Below are positions 1 through 13,000 of a stretch of DNA of 64,000 bases, one piece after another. The translations under genes and the position numbers were made by a program. Source of the stretch: Spodoptera frugiperda (taxonomy: Eukaryota; Arthropoda; Insecta; Lepidoptera; Noctuidae); NCBI RefSeq assembly GCF_023101765.2, contig NC_064226.1, positions 10,981,251 to 11,045,250 of the forward strand. The letters are read 5' to 3'. The notes below the pieces were generated by a model. It did no database searches. It was not told the DNA's origin and was given only the letters and a program-made list of their open reading frames with translations. Within the stretch, counting starts at the first letter, position 1, and every line of letters begins with the position of its first letter.

Positions 1-1300
1 CATTGCACGGAGATGGCCTCGGTCGATGAGTTGTTATTATAAACGTCTGGGACTTATTATATCACATGCTTCAGTAACAACAGGTAAGTTTACGCAGTCA
101 CGTTAAAATATGATTAAATCACCAGTATTATCAATTTATGTAATAATTCTAATATTAATGACTAACTTCCTGCGCTTTCCACAGGAAATAAACACATTGC
201 CCACCTCGCGTAGCACAGTTGTTAGGTAAAAAGGAAAACGAACACTGTAAGTAAGGTAAAGTAAAGAATGAATTGTTTAAAATAAACGACATAATTATTT
301 TCACATAACTTTATATTTGAATGAGTAACTTTCAAATCCAATCTCCCATTTAATAATAATAAGAACATAAAGCTGTACACAATTCAATAAGCGTTAACAT
401 TTAAATAATTCTGATGAGTTACGGTAACCGTAACCCTGCGTTAACCTAGGTATGTTGTTATTATTACAAAGCAACATCATGGACAATCATTAAACCGAAC
501 ATATAAAAGCTACAAATTAAAACTAACGTAAAACCTAAGTCCATTTCATACAAAAAAGTCCCCGCTTCGGAGTGGTGTTAAAACAAGGTTGCGTGGATTA
601 TGAAATGGGTAAATTAGTCGAAGAAGTTTACACACCGATTACAATACAGTAGGTAATACATGCTACACAAATGTTCGATAAGTAACATTACGTGGGTACG
701 TTAATTCTGTAACAAAATTATAATTTAATTAATTAAAACAAATGATATGATGCATTCTTGTAGCGTTCGGCACTAGGGTGCGACTCGCGTGAATAAACTC
801 TAGTCAAGTAGCGTAATATTGAGGCAAACAGGCAGGCCTTCATTGTACATTGCGTAGCGCGGAGATTCACGATCCTATGTAGTGTCCCGACAATATTACG
901 CTACCAGTATAGACATTTATAAATATAATACTAAACTAAAAAAAACATAAATGTAACAAAGCAGACTGGAAGTTAATACGAAATAAGAATATTAGTACAA
1001 GCTTTGAGGAGATATTAGAAGAGAAAGAAAGCCAAATAGCACAATCTTAGTTATACTAACATTTTGTTGTATAAAAATATCACTACAATGTACAGACTAT
1101 TTAAAGATTATTACAATCATTAAAACCTATATATTCCATATTGACAATAATTGATGATGACTATTGACTATGCAATTAAAATCAACACAAAATTGTTACA
1201 CAATATCTACTTTATTTATATAATTTTTTCACAGTTTTTTTTCATAACGGGACTTATACTAACGATAGCACCTACAATGTTCATTGTACATAATCGAGAC
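1..1300. other. Left flank, mostly non-coding; 3' region of LIPT1
   Basis: No convincing gene lies wholly inside this stretch. A strong donor-like site (CAG then GTAAGT) falls after position 83 and an acceptor-like site (TTTCCACAG) ends at 183, with AATAAA just after it. This could be the last exons of a + strand gene entering from the left, but no reading frame can be tested because the window begins here. Positions 808-821 and 891-904 form a 14 bp perfect inverted repeat. TTTATT at 1211-1216 reads AATAAA on the minus strand and is a plausible polyadenylation signal for LIPT1, about 85 bases past its stop. Confidence 0.4.
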
Positions 1301-3643
1301 TTACACAGTATTGACCACTTGATCGAAGCACTTAGCGACAAACTGTTCCTTGTCGTCCAACTTTCTGGCGTCATTACCCACGTGACGTGTTAGCATAGCG
1401 TCTTGCAAGGCATTCAGAGCTTCAGAGGTGAATCTCTTTCCTTTAAGATGAGTGATGACGGATGCTTCGCCATGGAATCCAGATTCCACGAGTCCTGGGG
1501 GGATGTTAAGAGTGACGTCGTCGATGAGACCCTTCTCCACCGACATGCTGATAACCAGCTCCTGTGTCGCAGAGTAAACCTTGGACGGGGCGAGCAACTC
1601 CGCCGGTACGGGGAAAGTGCGACTCACTGTGAACACCGGTGTTCTACCGAAGTTCCAGTCCCAGGACTGGAGCTCGTTTTTGATGTCCGCAAGACCTGAC
1701 GAAAAATAGAAAGATTAGTTTAATATTCACATAAATCCTATGAATAAGCTATTCAGTTTTGATCTTGTAACTGTTTGAGCTTACCTGGGAACCAATCATC
1801 CGTAGGGTTGATGTATTGGAAGCCTCGTTGCTTGGAGATCTGTGAGGTACCCCCATCTTGCAGGCTCAAGGCGGCTGTGCGCAGGAACTCGTAGCCGACG
1901 GCAGTCTGCAGACTGTCTACGGTAATGCGGTTGTCCATCTCTGCCAGGTTGGCCACTTCAGAGCGCGTGGATGCAGTCGCCTGAGTCTGTATGCCATGCT
2001 AAATAGAATTAAAAATGTCCTTCTTATAAACTGGAGGGGAGGTTGTCAAGTCAAGGTCAGTAGTATTAGTAGAAGAGTTAGTCAAGAAACAACAATCAAA
2101 AGGTTAATAAGACAATGAATTTTGTGAATACAATTTGATTTGTCGAGAACATTGTGCAATATAGAATATTGCTGTGCGCGTGCAATTCAGTATTGAGTGT
2201 TGACGCTTTTGTTCCCGCAACGTAAAGTGATGACTCACAGGTAAACAATGAAATGCAACATGTACGACCTGTGACATTACTGAATATTCAAAAAAGCATA
2301 CTGGGCCTGCTTGGTACCAGCATACTAAAACATCGTTATACTTGACTATTAAATTATTTAAATTCATTACAACAACAACAGTCAACTAATGGGAAATGTA
2401 AATCGAGATAATGCTATGTCAAAGTCCAATTTACATGAAGCAGTTAAAATTCAACATCTGATGAAATAAGTTACTGTGGGTGTAAGTATGGGACTAAAAA
2501 TACTGATAGCAAAAATAGGTCAGCAGCCAAAATAACATTGATAATGTACTACGTAGATGACACACAAAAGAGTTAATTAGAAGAAGTGAAAAAACAAACA
2601 TATTAGCAAGCAAGTAGGTAGATAATTAAAGAAAGAAACATATTAAGTTCTTTGAACCAGAAAAGGTTTAAACACACTTATGCTCTGATCGCCGTGCATC
2701 ACGTGACCCAAGTTTCGAGCGTACAAGTGCGCCCGTCTGTGGCGCTGAAGTATTATGGGCATAGGCATGCTTGAACCTTTGGTATCCAGTCTTTTATGGA
2801 GATCAGTGTTACTCACCTCACGTTTAGCAAGGGCTCTGCTGAGATCTGCCTTATTGGCATTGACTAGAAGTGTGCAGTGATGATATCCTGTCAAACGGCC
2901 AAGCTTTGCAGCTGTTCCAGATACCTGATAATATAGATGCTAAGGAAACTAATTTCAATATAAACATTGGCATTTTTAATGACAAATGTTTTTTCCCTGT
3001 TAGCCTTGTAATTAGCAACTTAGACCCCATTACTATTCTAAAATCAAACCCATTCATTCATTACCTTACTACTTGTTTTGATTAACTTTGAAAAGGATAC
3101 TTTGTATTTATCTCGAACAATCATATCTTGACGTTCATTAATGATGGACTTGATTCCAAAACCTCTGAAGAGTGCTCTCTTGATCAGCTCCAAGTTGTAT
3201 TTCCTGTCGTACCTCTCACGTGGGGTGAAGAAAGTGATGTTGAGGTTGCCTCGGTCATGGTACACAGTACCACCGCCACTGTTGCGTCTTGCAAGAGCTA
3301 TTTCCCTTTCGTTCAGAAGAGGGATGTTAGCTTCCAACCATGGATTCTGGTGTCTTCCAATTACAACACAAGGTTCATTGCGCCATACCATCATTACATG
3401 ATGGTTAGTGAAATCCATGTTACGGTACATCCAATCTTCCAGAGCCAGATTAGTAAATATGTCCATTGATTGGGACATAAACACAGACTTGGTGATCTCC
3501 CCCTCAGTCGGTAAGTCACGTTCCTTCTTAGCATTCAAGGTCTTGCTTGCTGTCACCAAGCTGCGAGAGCTGGTTCTTCTTGTCAGACCCACCACAAGGC
3601 AGGCACTGCTAGCGACAATCTTCTTCATCATTGATTGAGCCAT
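1301..3643 (-). CDS. LIPT1: Lipoyltransferase 1, mitochondrial
   Basis: This protein transfers lipoyl groups onto lysines of mitochondrial 2-oxoacid dehydrogenases and is needed for their lipoylation. Coding exons on the minus strand are 3643-3101, 2924-2817, 1998-1785 and 1695-1301; they join in frame to 419 residues, somewhat longer than the human protein. Residues 1-40 are basic and Ser/Thr-rich, as expected for a mitochondrial import signal. The LplA/LIPT1 family core is clear: WRNEPCVVIGRHQNPW near 87-102, the RRNSGGGTVYHDRGNLN lipoate-binding motif at 119-135, and the lysine loop DKYK-VSGTAAK spanning exons 1 and 2. The C-terminal domain is encoded by the last exon. The exon 1 donor is weak (GTATCC). 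A better donor 36 bases further on would insert 12 residues in frame beside the lysine loop. The gene is head-to-head with UQCRB. The family call is firm; the exon 1 end is inferred from family alignment. Confidence 0.93.
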
Positions 3644-5234
3644 CTCTGTATGTTATATTTGTTTTTGGAATTAGATAATGAGTTCTTAAACGGATACTTT
3701 TCTGTATGAACTTTATAACCACACTTTTTTAAAAGTTAATTACTTAATTGTTACTATTTACCTAAATAAATTGACTAATAACAGTTCAAATTGTCCATAG
3801 AATGTTATAACCTAGTGCTTGGAGCAACAGGCGTCAGTATCAGCCGACGAGAGGGAGATCAAATATTCGTGAAGTGCGATTGTCTGATGCAGCCACTTCC
3901 ACGTTTGGTGCAGGGTATTAATTCGAAAACGAATTCCCAAACAGTCTCGACAGTCACTTGGCATTCCTCTTCTTGAATGCAGGATGTACGAAAAAATCAC
4001 TACACAATTACACACAAAAACTAAACCCGATACGATTCAAGAAATTATATCAGATTTATTTGCGTACAACGACAACAAATTACAAAAACGATTACTGAGA
4101 GAGAACCGAGAACAGTATGTGATCGCGCCACGATATCTGATGAATTAAATGAAATACCTTCCGCCGTCTCATTTTATTCGTGCTGATAATGATAAGCGCA
4201 CTGGGGAACTAGGAGGTCGAGCGAGGTCATTCGAAGTTCAGTCCAAGACAAGAAAACAAACAAGTTGATAAGAAGCACGAAGTAGCCACGCGCACACAAC
4301 CTTATCACACTTGTCTTGGACATTTAATATTACAACAGATAAGTCGTGTGTTACTTCTAACCACAATACTAGTGCTTTTTATTACATACCATTTCATATT
4401 ACAAAATAATCTCGTTCTCGATTGTGCTGGAGTGTATTTGAGTAACACAAGGTTACTCTTTTCTAATTATTGAAATATAGTTAATGATGAAGTATTCTGG
4501 GTAACAGACAATTTTTTGTCAATTATAAATAATACTTTTTTTCCATTGTTTGGTAATTTCACCAAAAACATTGACATTTTGTACGATATCCTGCATGTTG
4601 GCTGACATTTGACGTTTTAATTTACCTACTGACTGTCAAAAGAAAGACAATTTAGATGAAACAGGCAATTTTGTAAATCGAAAACAGATGTTTTTTGTAC
4701 CACACGGAGGATGGAATCACGTTTCATTCTTGTAAGAAGTTTCCTCTGTCACTTTTACTACCTATTTTGAAAGTTTAGTATAAATAGAATTATGTTTAAA
4801 AAAGTGGTAGGACTAGACCCTGCGGGCACCTCTAGGCCCACGAGCTATTTTTCATTTTGTTTATCATGGGGTGATGGGATGGCACAGAAGAGACTTTTCG
4901 ACGCAGTCCATGGAAACTCATAACCCCAGAAAGGTTGCAAGTATGCATAGAGCAAGTATGGTAGTATGGTATCAATATTTCGGCGAGAACGGATTATTAG
5001 TTCTATATAATATATCGCGTAGAATCATAGGTGGATAATAGGGAACTTACAATCAAAGAGCATAGTACAATCTTCTTATTTTTATAATTAATATGAGCTC
5101 GCTTCTCTTCATGGAACCACAGAGTCCCGGACTTATGGAAGGAGTACGAGAAGCCGAAGACAACTAGCAGACACCCGTTGAACAATTTTAATATTATAAT
5201 TGCTATTACTATTTTATGCATTTGTACTGTTTCA
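3644..5234. other. Intergenic, upstream of LIPT1
   Basis: There is no supported coding region here. It lies between the divergently transcribed LIPT1 and UQCRB and should hold the LIPT1 promoter and 5' UTR. A short segment at about 4262-4310 begins GATAAGAAGCAC and ends ACAACCTTATCA. A similar arrangement occurs at about 31507-31571 in the ceramidase intron, so it is probably a small dispersed repeat. Short open frames in this stretch have no recognisable motif. Confidence 0.5.
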
Positions 5235-5455
5235 TCATTATCATATCAGCTGTAGCCGTAAGCTGAACGTAGGCCTCGCGACTCCCTGCGATCTGCGATA
5301 GTCAGGTCCACCATGTGGGTGGATCTCCTACAGTACGCTTGCCAGTACGTCACCTCCACACCTTTCCGTCCCGGCGCGTGCCGGTTTTCCGCACTATGTA
5401 CCATGCCAACTGCCACTGCAGCTTCCTAATCCGCTGGGTTATGTTAATGACTTTT
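5235..5455 (-). mobile_element. RTE-like non-LTR retrotransposon 3' fragment (degenerate)
   Basis: The block resembles the 3' end of RTE-clade elements common in Lepidoptera. It contains a TCATCATTATCAT stretch, then GTAGGCCTC, a GTGGGTGGATCTCCTAC segment and CTTGCCAGTACGTCACCTCC, in the order expected for that region read against the coding sense. It has no open reading frame and is clearly decayed. The assignment is from memory of the repeat family and was not tested by search. Confidence 0.5.
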
Positions 5456-5538
5456 GTTCGTTTACGGTTCTCCTAATTTTTTATTCGATCTCGCAAAGAT
5501 CTTTGTATTGTTTACTCCGTAAAAAATACGAAGCGTAA

Positions 5539-5957
5539 GGCAGTTGTCCCACCAACGGCGAGAAAACGACTAACTATCGGCTATTTTCTCGCTCAAGAAA
5601 CGTACAATAGATATACTTTCCGTGTAAACAAAAGAGATGCATATACAAACAGTTGATCGCTGATTGTTCACACTGCCGGCGAGTGCTCGCTTCACTAGTT
5701 TGTCGCCTGCGCGACAAGAGCTATGAAAGATAACACTCGCTCGCCGACACTCGCCAAGCGATTAGAACTTACGCCAGAGAACAACCAGTAGGTAGTCATT
5801 TTTCATTGCGAGTAATCGCCCGCCTCACTCGCACACTCGCTTATAGCTGAGCTACACAAATATCGGAACTATGCACTCGCTCCTCGCGTCTCGCTAACTC
5901 GTTGCTAGTTCTAGCTCTACTCGTTACTCGTTCATCGTTGCCGGTGGGACAACTGCC
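5539..5957. mobile_element. MITE with 15 bp inverted termini and TAA target duplication
   Basis: The element is bounded by GGCAGTTGTCCCACC at 5539-5553 and its exact complement GGTGGGACAACTGCC at 5943-5957. Each end is flanked by TAA (5536-5538 and 5958-5960). Three-base TWA duplications are typical of PIF/Harbinger transposons, so this is probably a non-autonomous relative. The 419 bp body has no open frame and is rich in CTCGC and GCGAG words on both strands, giving it strong internal folding potential. Confidence 0.7.
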
Positions 5958-6173
5958 TAATAAAGATATTCAAATCATTTGTTAAATTTAGAACTATAGT
6001 CTTTCTGCCAATCTTGTATATGAATTTTTAGTCTCTGGCTGGAGTGTCAATGTCACAAAATGTGCTAATGTCAATATGATTTTTGATTGAAGGAACTTGT
6101 ACGCAAAAGGCACGGTCGAGTTTCGATCGAATATTACATTTTCAAGCACTGAGATTACACATTTTTGAAAAAT

Positions 6174-7045
6174 ATGGCTTTCAGAACCACCGCTATTGTT
6201 CGAAGTAAGTAATGAACATAATTTATCACCATAAGTTATACAATAACATTACTTTAACAATAATGTTATGTAACTTGCTTATTTTCAGGCAACATGAAGA
6301 AATGGGCCTACAACTTGTCTGGATTTAACAAGTACGGTAAGTTTCTAAACAAATCTTGTTATTTAAAGCTTAGCCCAATCCTAAAGACTTACTGTATCTT
6401 CATTGCACTATGAATGAGACTAAAATATAAGCTCATGCCCATTGAACATGACCAGTCCCTAGAAAAAGCTTAAGGTTATAACTACATTTTTCGTTTTTGA
6501 ATTATTGTGAATATTTAAAGATTGGAACTAGGAAACAGGTCTGTAAATGTGCTTATAATCAGTTTGTCATGTTGTCAAGTTTAAATTGTTTCAGTAAGCT
6601 GCTTAATGACTTTTGCAATAGATTTAAATTAAACAATAATTTCAGATAACTTTCTGTCATTAATAATGACAGACAGATGAAAATTAAAGTAAAGAATTCT
6701 CCCAGTAAAACATTATTGTTTCATATACTGTTTGGTGTTGGTAATGACCAGTAAATATCAAGGTTAGAAGCCAACAACAGTATTTCAAACATTCCAGGTC
6801 TCCTTCGTGACGACTGCCTTCATGAGACCGAGGATGTGACGGAGGCACTCCGCCGCCTCCCACAACATGTTGTTGATGAACGCAACTTCCGCATCGTACG
6901 AGCCCTGCAACTGTCTCTCACCAAGACCATCCTCCCCAAGGAAGAGTGGACCAAATGGGAGGAAGACCAGCTCTACCTCACACCTATTGTAGACCAAGTG
7001 AAGAAGGAGAGACTAGAGAAAGAGAACTGGGAGAAGAACTATTAA
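6174..7045 (+). CDS. UQCRB: Cytochrome b-c1 complex subunit 7 (ubiquinol-cytochrome c reductase 14 kDa subunit)
   Basis: This is a small nuclear-encoded subunit of respiratory complex III in the mitochondrial inner membrane. Exons 6174-6204, 6289-6336 and 6798-7045 join to 108 residues, matching the family length of about 110. The recognisable family sequence runs from KYGLLRDDCLHE through RRLPQHVVDERNFR to LPKEEWTKWEEDQLYL and a charged C-terminus ending WEKNY. There is no cleavable presequence, as is usual for this subunit. The ATG at 6174 is the first in the exon and is preceded by an A-rich leader. AATAAA at 7083-7088 follows the stop closely. The gene is head-to-head with LIPT1; the MITE at 5539 lies about 220 bases upstream of the start. 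Confidence 0.95.
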
Positions 7046-10032
7046 ATAGCAGTTGTTGTAATGTTTGGTGTATTATTATTTAAATAAATTTAGCATCGTT
7101 CAAATTGTAAATAATTTCCCCCTATATTTTAATTTATTTATTCAAAGTTTATGTTACTGCTTCAAAACATCTGCATTAATAATTAAACGATTCATCTGAA
7201 TAACTATTGTCTCTCTAATCTTTTCTTTATTACAAAACTAATTTAATTTTCTATATTGCAAACTAACTTTAAGAATAAAAACTAAGGAGTTGGACTGCAT
7301 TTTGTGCAGTTGTTTATTTAAACTACAATATTATAAAGATTTTTAGAAGGAACAAGGAAGCCTGTTTTTATAAACTACCTCAGTTCAATAACAATGAAAA
7401 ACCTGTATTATAAAAACAATTTTATTTTTACAAAGTACAAAATAAAATACAGAATTTGAAGAATATAATAGAATAATTTCAAGAAAAAAAAACGAAAGTA
7501 TGGCAACAAAATATATTATGGCCACTTAGAAAGATTATTTAAAATTACAATTACAATATAATAATATATTAGGTACATAAATATATGGTCCCTTTTAAAA
7601 TAACATTTTATAACAACAATTAAATTCCACTTTCTCATATCAACAGTTGGCAGCAGTTCTATTAAATTACTGTTAGTAATATAAAAGAAGATAATTTTGA
7701 TCATAACACACTTCACAGTACTTAATTAAAATTAGATAAAAAATAAACATCATTGATGAAATACCAATAACTAATGTGTTGAGAATAAAATTGTACATCA
7801 AATGAAAAACTACATATATTATGAACGAATGACTTCTGTCACGTAGTAGATATTGTCACATAGCTCCAAAAAATTTTTGATTATATGTATATATTTTTGC
7901 CTGAGGAAAATCGCCTCGTCCTGGGCGGGAGAAGTCATTGGATGACTCACCGTGGGCGTGGCATTTTAAAGAGGGAGAGTCGAACTTACTGACAAACACA
8001 CCCTGTTCCTTCTCCTGCTTTTTGAGCCGGAGCCTTAAGTTAGGCAGTCCGCAGTTCCGAAAGAAATTTTAGACAGGAGTGAATTTAATCTGTGCAAATA
8101 TGAGTTTTATATCAATTGTAATAAAAAAGTAATTTTGGACTAAATTGTTAGTTGGTATGTATTGGTACTTCATCGACAAATTGCTTTTTTGCCATAAAAT
8201 TGAATCATAAACACTATGATCCATAATAAATAAATAAAGATCATTAAAGAGCATACAATAGTGTAGTTTTACCATGTAACAAGTGAGATTTCATTCCAAT
8301 TAAATCTTTAATAATAAAAAATATCAAGGACCTATTTAAAAAAAATGAAGACATGATATGGATTTAGACAACCGCATGTACACTAAATAACTAAAACTTA
8401 TTGATATAAAACAAAATGTGACCGCAAATAATAATTATTACAAAGTTATTGCCATTGATTTACTTAATTCAAAGTTCAACAAAAATTGATACTATAAGAA
8501 AATGCCATTGGAACCAGCCAAAGAAAGTATTAATAATCTCGAAATTGGAATAATAAAACTATGAATGGAATTCAAAGAAATAACTTAGTTCCTCAAGGTC
8601 CAGTGATGGGTCCATTCTTTTTTTAGTTCATTCATTACATTTATAATTGCATTCATAGTTTGATGTTAGCATACATTAGTATAGTCTGACGAAAACCTTA
8701 TTCAATCTCAACACTCCAAATTACCACAACAAACAGTACAATTACTTTAGAGGACATTATTGGGTGAACTATAAACGGAAGAGAGCTAGAGTAAAGGTAA
8801 CATTTACATCCATTATTCTTCTGCATAGCCGATAATTCAAAAGAATAAAGATTCAATTTCTATTAAGTTCTGTACACTTCCATTATGTATTTCTACTACA
8901 ACATTATTTAAATAGACATTTAGAAAAGCAGTAGAGCCATTGTAAAAACGACCTTGTAGTCTTGTACACAGAGAAGTTAATAAAAATGCATTGTAATATT
9001 CACAGATTCTAAAGTTTAAGTCTAATGTATGCTATGAACAAGAGAACATCTATTACAACAAAGATTTATGATTTATTTCGATATAATTGTGTATTTGTTA
9101 CATTTAATCTGATTACTTATGTATTGTATCACTAAATTCTCTAAGAACTATTCTACTCTGGTATATTCATTGTAATTATTATATTGGTTCAGATTGGATA
9201 ACGTAATAAAAATATTGTAATATAAAATCGGGCGAGATCTTGAATTATTCTATAAAGTACATGCATACGATTACGGATTAATGACCATAATTCACTACCG
9301 ATAATACAGGGTACTACTATTGGAAAACCTGTAGATATCCGACTAATAATTACACATGCATTCAAATATCTCCACTACTCAGTATTAAGAATGTCGAACT
9401 TGTTAAAACAACAAGCTTATATTTATAGTCTTTTGAATAGGAATTATATTAAAATCAGTTTATTTTTCGAGTTGATGACGGGATAATAAATATTTTTATT
9501 ATTTTATTTCATGATATAAATGTTTAATTTCTATGAGTTTATAGTTTTTGTCTTTCTGCGAGTCACCTGTCGGACGGACTGCCATTTTCCCGGTCGGTCT
9601 CAATTTTTTTTATATCCGAAAACCGATAGTAACGATGATTTTACTTATCATAAAAACACAATAAACGATTATTGAAATCATGAGCAAAACATTAAAAAAT
9701 ATAAAAACAATGTTACTTAGTAACTAGAAAATACACTTACATAATATGGCAAGTATGTAGACTGTTCAATAATATTGATATGACGTACAATTTGATATAC
9801 AGTGTTCATAGCCAAGTACTTACTACATAGTCGATAATAGTTAGGTAAAATGTATAAACTATCTAAAAAGACAATTAGATAAAAAAATATTCTGTACAAA
9901 ATACGAAAAAATGCAAATATGTATACAATTTTTACAATTTTCTCTATACATAATTATTGGCAACTTTGTTTCCGAGTGATAAATTTTCTTTGGAAAACAT
10001 TATTGTATTTAAATTCGAGTGTGGTGTAGCCC
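7046..10032. other. AT-rich intergenic between UQCRB and SNX17 3' ends
   Basis: The two genes converge here, so the interval contains both 3' UTRs. Apart from the decayed SINE at about 7895-8060 I see no coding exon, RNA gene or other recognisable structure. Scattered short open frames are AT-rich and lack motifs. Confidence 0.5.
7895..8060 (-). mobile_element. Short SINE, degenerate copy
   Basis: This copy shares the order of motifs with the better copies at 46817-46973 and 57378-57529: GGGCGGGAGAAGTCATTGGA, a CTTACTGACAAA segment, a CTGTTCCTTCTCCTGC block, GAGCCGGAGCC and a final CAGTCCGCAG. The T-rich side lies on the left, so the element reads on the minus strand. It is the most diverged of the three, and I could not define a target-site duplication. 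Confidence 0.6.
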
Positions 10033-13000
10033 TTACAGTTCCTCGTCTCCTATGGCTTCGAACGCGTTGTTCTCGACGCACTCTCTGCCGGGCTTGAAGG
10101 AGACCGTCGCGAACTTCTCTGTCAACTTCTGCACAGAAAATATCTCTCTCGAACTACCGGAGGTACCGGAGTCTCCGTTCTGTGAACATGATAAGGATTG
10201 GTTAAGGATTGGTACAACACTTTGGTTATTCAGAATTAATTAAAGGTAATGATAGCCTGCACACAAAGGCCTGCGCTTTTTATCAATTATAATTTAATAC
10301 CTATTGAAGTTTAATCAAACTTAGAAAAATATACAATTACAAACTTACAGTAGAGCTGAGCGTATCACTGGAGGAAGATGGTGTGATGACTTGACTGGAG
10401 CCGTCGCGTCGCAAGTACGTCAGGCTGCCTCGCTTATTGCACCGCGGTGACGCTGGGCCCTCCCCCGCTTTCTGGCGCATCAACTCATCTACGATTGACT
10501 GAAATTAAGTTAAATAAAGGGTTAAACAAAAAATGCTAATTTATTAATTTTACTTCTAGAGCTAAACTTCAATCTGCCTAATATCGAATCTCATCCGCTG
10601 GTAAACGATCCTTACTGAACAAAGGCCATACGAAAACTGACATTCTTTACTTCAAGAGCAAAACATCAATGTACCTAATATCGAATCTCATCCACTACTA
10701 AATAACCGTTACTGAAAAAGGCCATACAGAAACTGACATTCTGTTCGGATAAGCATTTCGTAAGGTTGAAGATACTCTAAAACTCACAACTACCAGTTCC
10801 GTAAGCAACTGCTAGTAGGTACCTACTAAATACAAACGCAACAATAAGATTCTCCAACATACCTGTAAACAGACACTAATGAACGTCGCGTGTTCTGTCC
10901 TCAGCGTAATCCACTTCAAGTTGTCCTTACTAAGGAGATATTCAAATGACAACTCAAAATTCCTGTTAGAATCCTCTAGAAGGGCACCGTGACCATTCTG
11001 AGCTGGCGACCTTTCAATCTGCAACAAAAGGTCATGTTAAACAGGTAAAAAATGCGTTATGTATACTTTTTAATTAACAGCTCATTGTTACTTTGAAAAT
11101 AAAACAAAAGTTGCTGTTCCTGCAATCAAGTGAAGGGCGTACTAACGCTACATACAAAAAGTGAATAATAAAATGGTTAATTACTTCTGACTTGCAGTCT
11201 CTGACTCCACTCCTTCGACATACTTGGTCTCTGCCTACCCCATGCCCCATTGGGGATCGGGGATCTTATAAAACACATGATCATACTCACAGTATGCAAA
11301 GTAGTGATCCTCCAACATCGCATCCTAGTAACCTTGTACCGCTGTTCCCTTCCTGGAGGCGTGAGGCTGAGCAGCGTGAGCTCCTTCGAAGCCAGCGACA
11401 CGCGAACACGACACGTGCCTTCCGGAGCCCCGTCTGTTACGTTACTCAGCTCCGTCACCGCCTCCCCTGCCGGTACCCTCCCGTAATGGCGCAACGTCTT
11501 TGCTAGTTCTACATACTGTAATGTAACAATAATAGGTTTATTGCATTGGGATGATGTTGACATTTATTATACCTACATAGTTTCGAACCAAAACGGAAGC
11601 AAAACAAAGACAGGCAATCCTACTTATTTAGTAATTTCACAAAGGCAAAATCGCGTGTGAAAACCTAGTAGTACCCATAATAAGAAGACTGCAGAATGTG
11701 CAGACTGTGTAACCTACGAAAACTAAAAAATACGCTTCTCAAAAGTCAAATAAACATGTTTTATTTTTCAATGTCAATTGAATGAATGATGATCTCACTC
11801 ACGGACATTAATCTTAGTACATATTAATAAAATAATACGATAAGCAGGAAGAAGAGTAGCTTGTTAAGGAAAATGGCGTGCAATAATCCTGAGATAAAAT
11901 TAAAATAGCACACAAACAAGAATGAACTAAATAGCTTAAGTATAGTGATGATACTAAAGCACTACTATTTTTATACTTCAGTTTAGGTAGCTTTTGGAGT
12001 TTGAGCAAGTTAAAGTGTGTTTCCATTTAGGAAATGAAATCTCTTATTTAACAAGTGTCCCGAGACTGGCCAGAATGCATAATATCCTATACTTTGTATT
12101 GTAAATATTAGGTAAATATCACAAAATCAGTCATGCAAATAATCTTGCTAACCCTGACTTCAAACCAACTGTTAACTTTTATGATAATAATTACTTTGCA
12201 CATAATTATAATTGGCACTATTATACTAAAAACCTATTGCATTTTTTCCTTGCATAAATCATGTAACATTTCGTAACAATGGCTTAGTATATTGCAAATA
12301 CAAAATTAGTGTGAATATTGTATAATCAATTGATTTCTAGTAAATATTTGTAACATAACACTGATTTGAGAATGATTCATTTATTGACTTGGGATGATAT
12401 CAGACTGTGATGACACTATGTGCAATGTGCACTACATTGGTACTTTACTGTTTATAATTTTAAATTAAATGCTTAAATTTTTTGTAGTTCTCAGAAATTA
12501 TTTTCTAAAACAATGAACTGAAATATAATCAATCTTAAACAATAGGAATATAATCTATAAAAATGAATGCCATGAAGATTGTGCTTTAATCCTACTAACA
12601 TTATAAATGGGAAAGTTTGTATGTTTGTTTGTGACTCTTTCACACAAAAAACTGCTGAAGGGATTGGGATGAAATTTGGAATAGGTGTATATTATGGTCT
12701 AGAATAACAGATAGGCTATTTTATAAATCACGAAAACGCGGGCTTACCCGCTGACAGAAGCTAATAAATGTATAAAAATATAAATGTTGGTTGTACTGGT
12801 ATATTATAATCAGAGTAAAAGTTATAACAAATAAAATTGAATACTCTCAATTAACATAAAATTATTTGAAGATTGTAGATAAAGATGTTTATAGTAAAAG
12901 CACACTGTATCTCACTTGTGACCATAACCTCTTGTAGTTATTGCTTATTGATAACTTGAACTGACATCAGTGTGAATGAAATTTAAATAGTTCAGTGTAT

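Noticed and set aside
6785..6997. Antisense open frame over UQCRB exon 3
   Set aside because: Complement of a confidently assigned coding exon.
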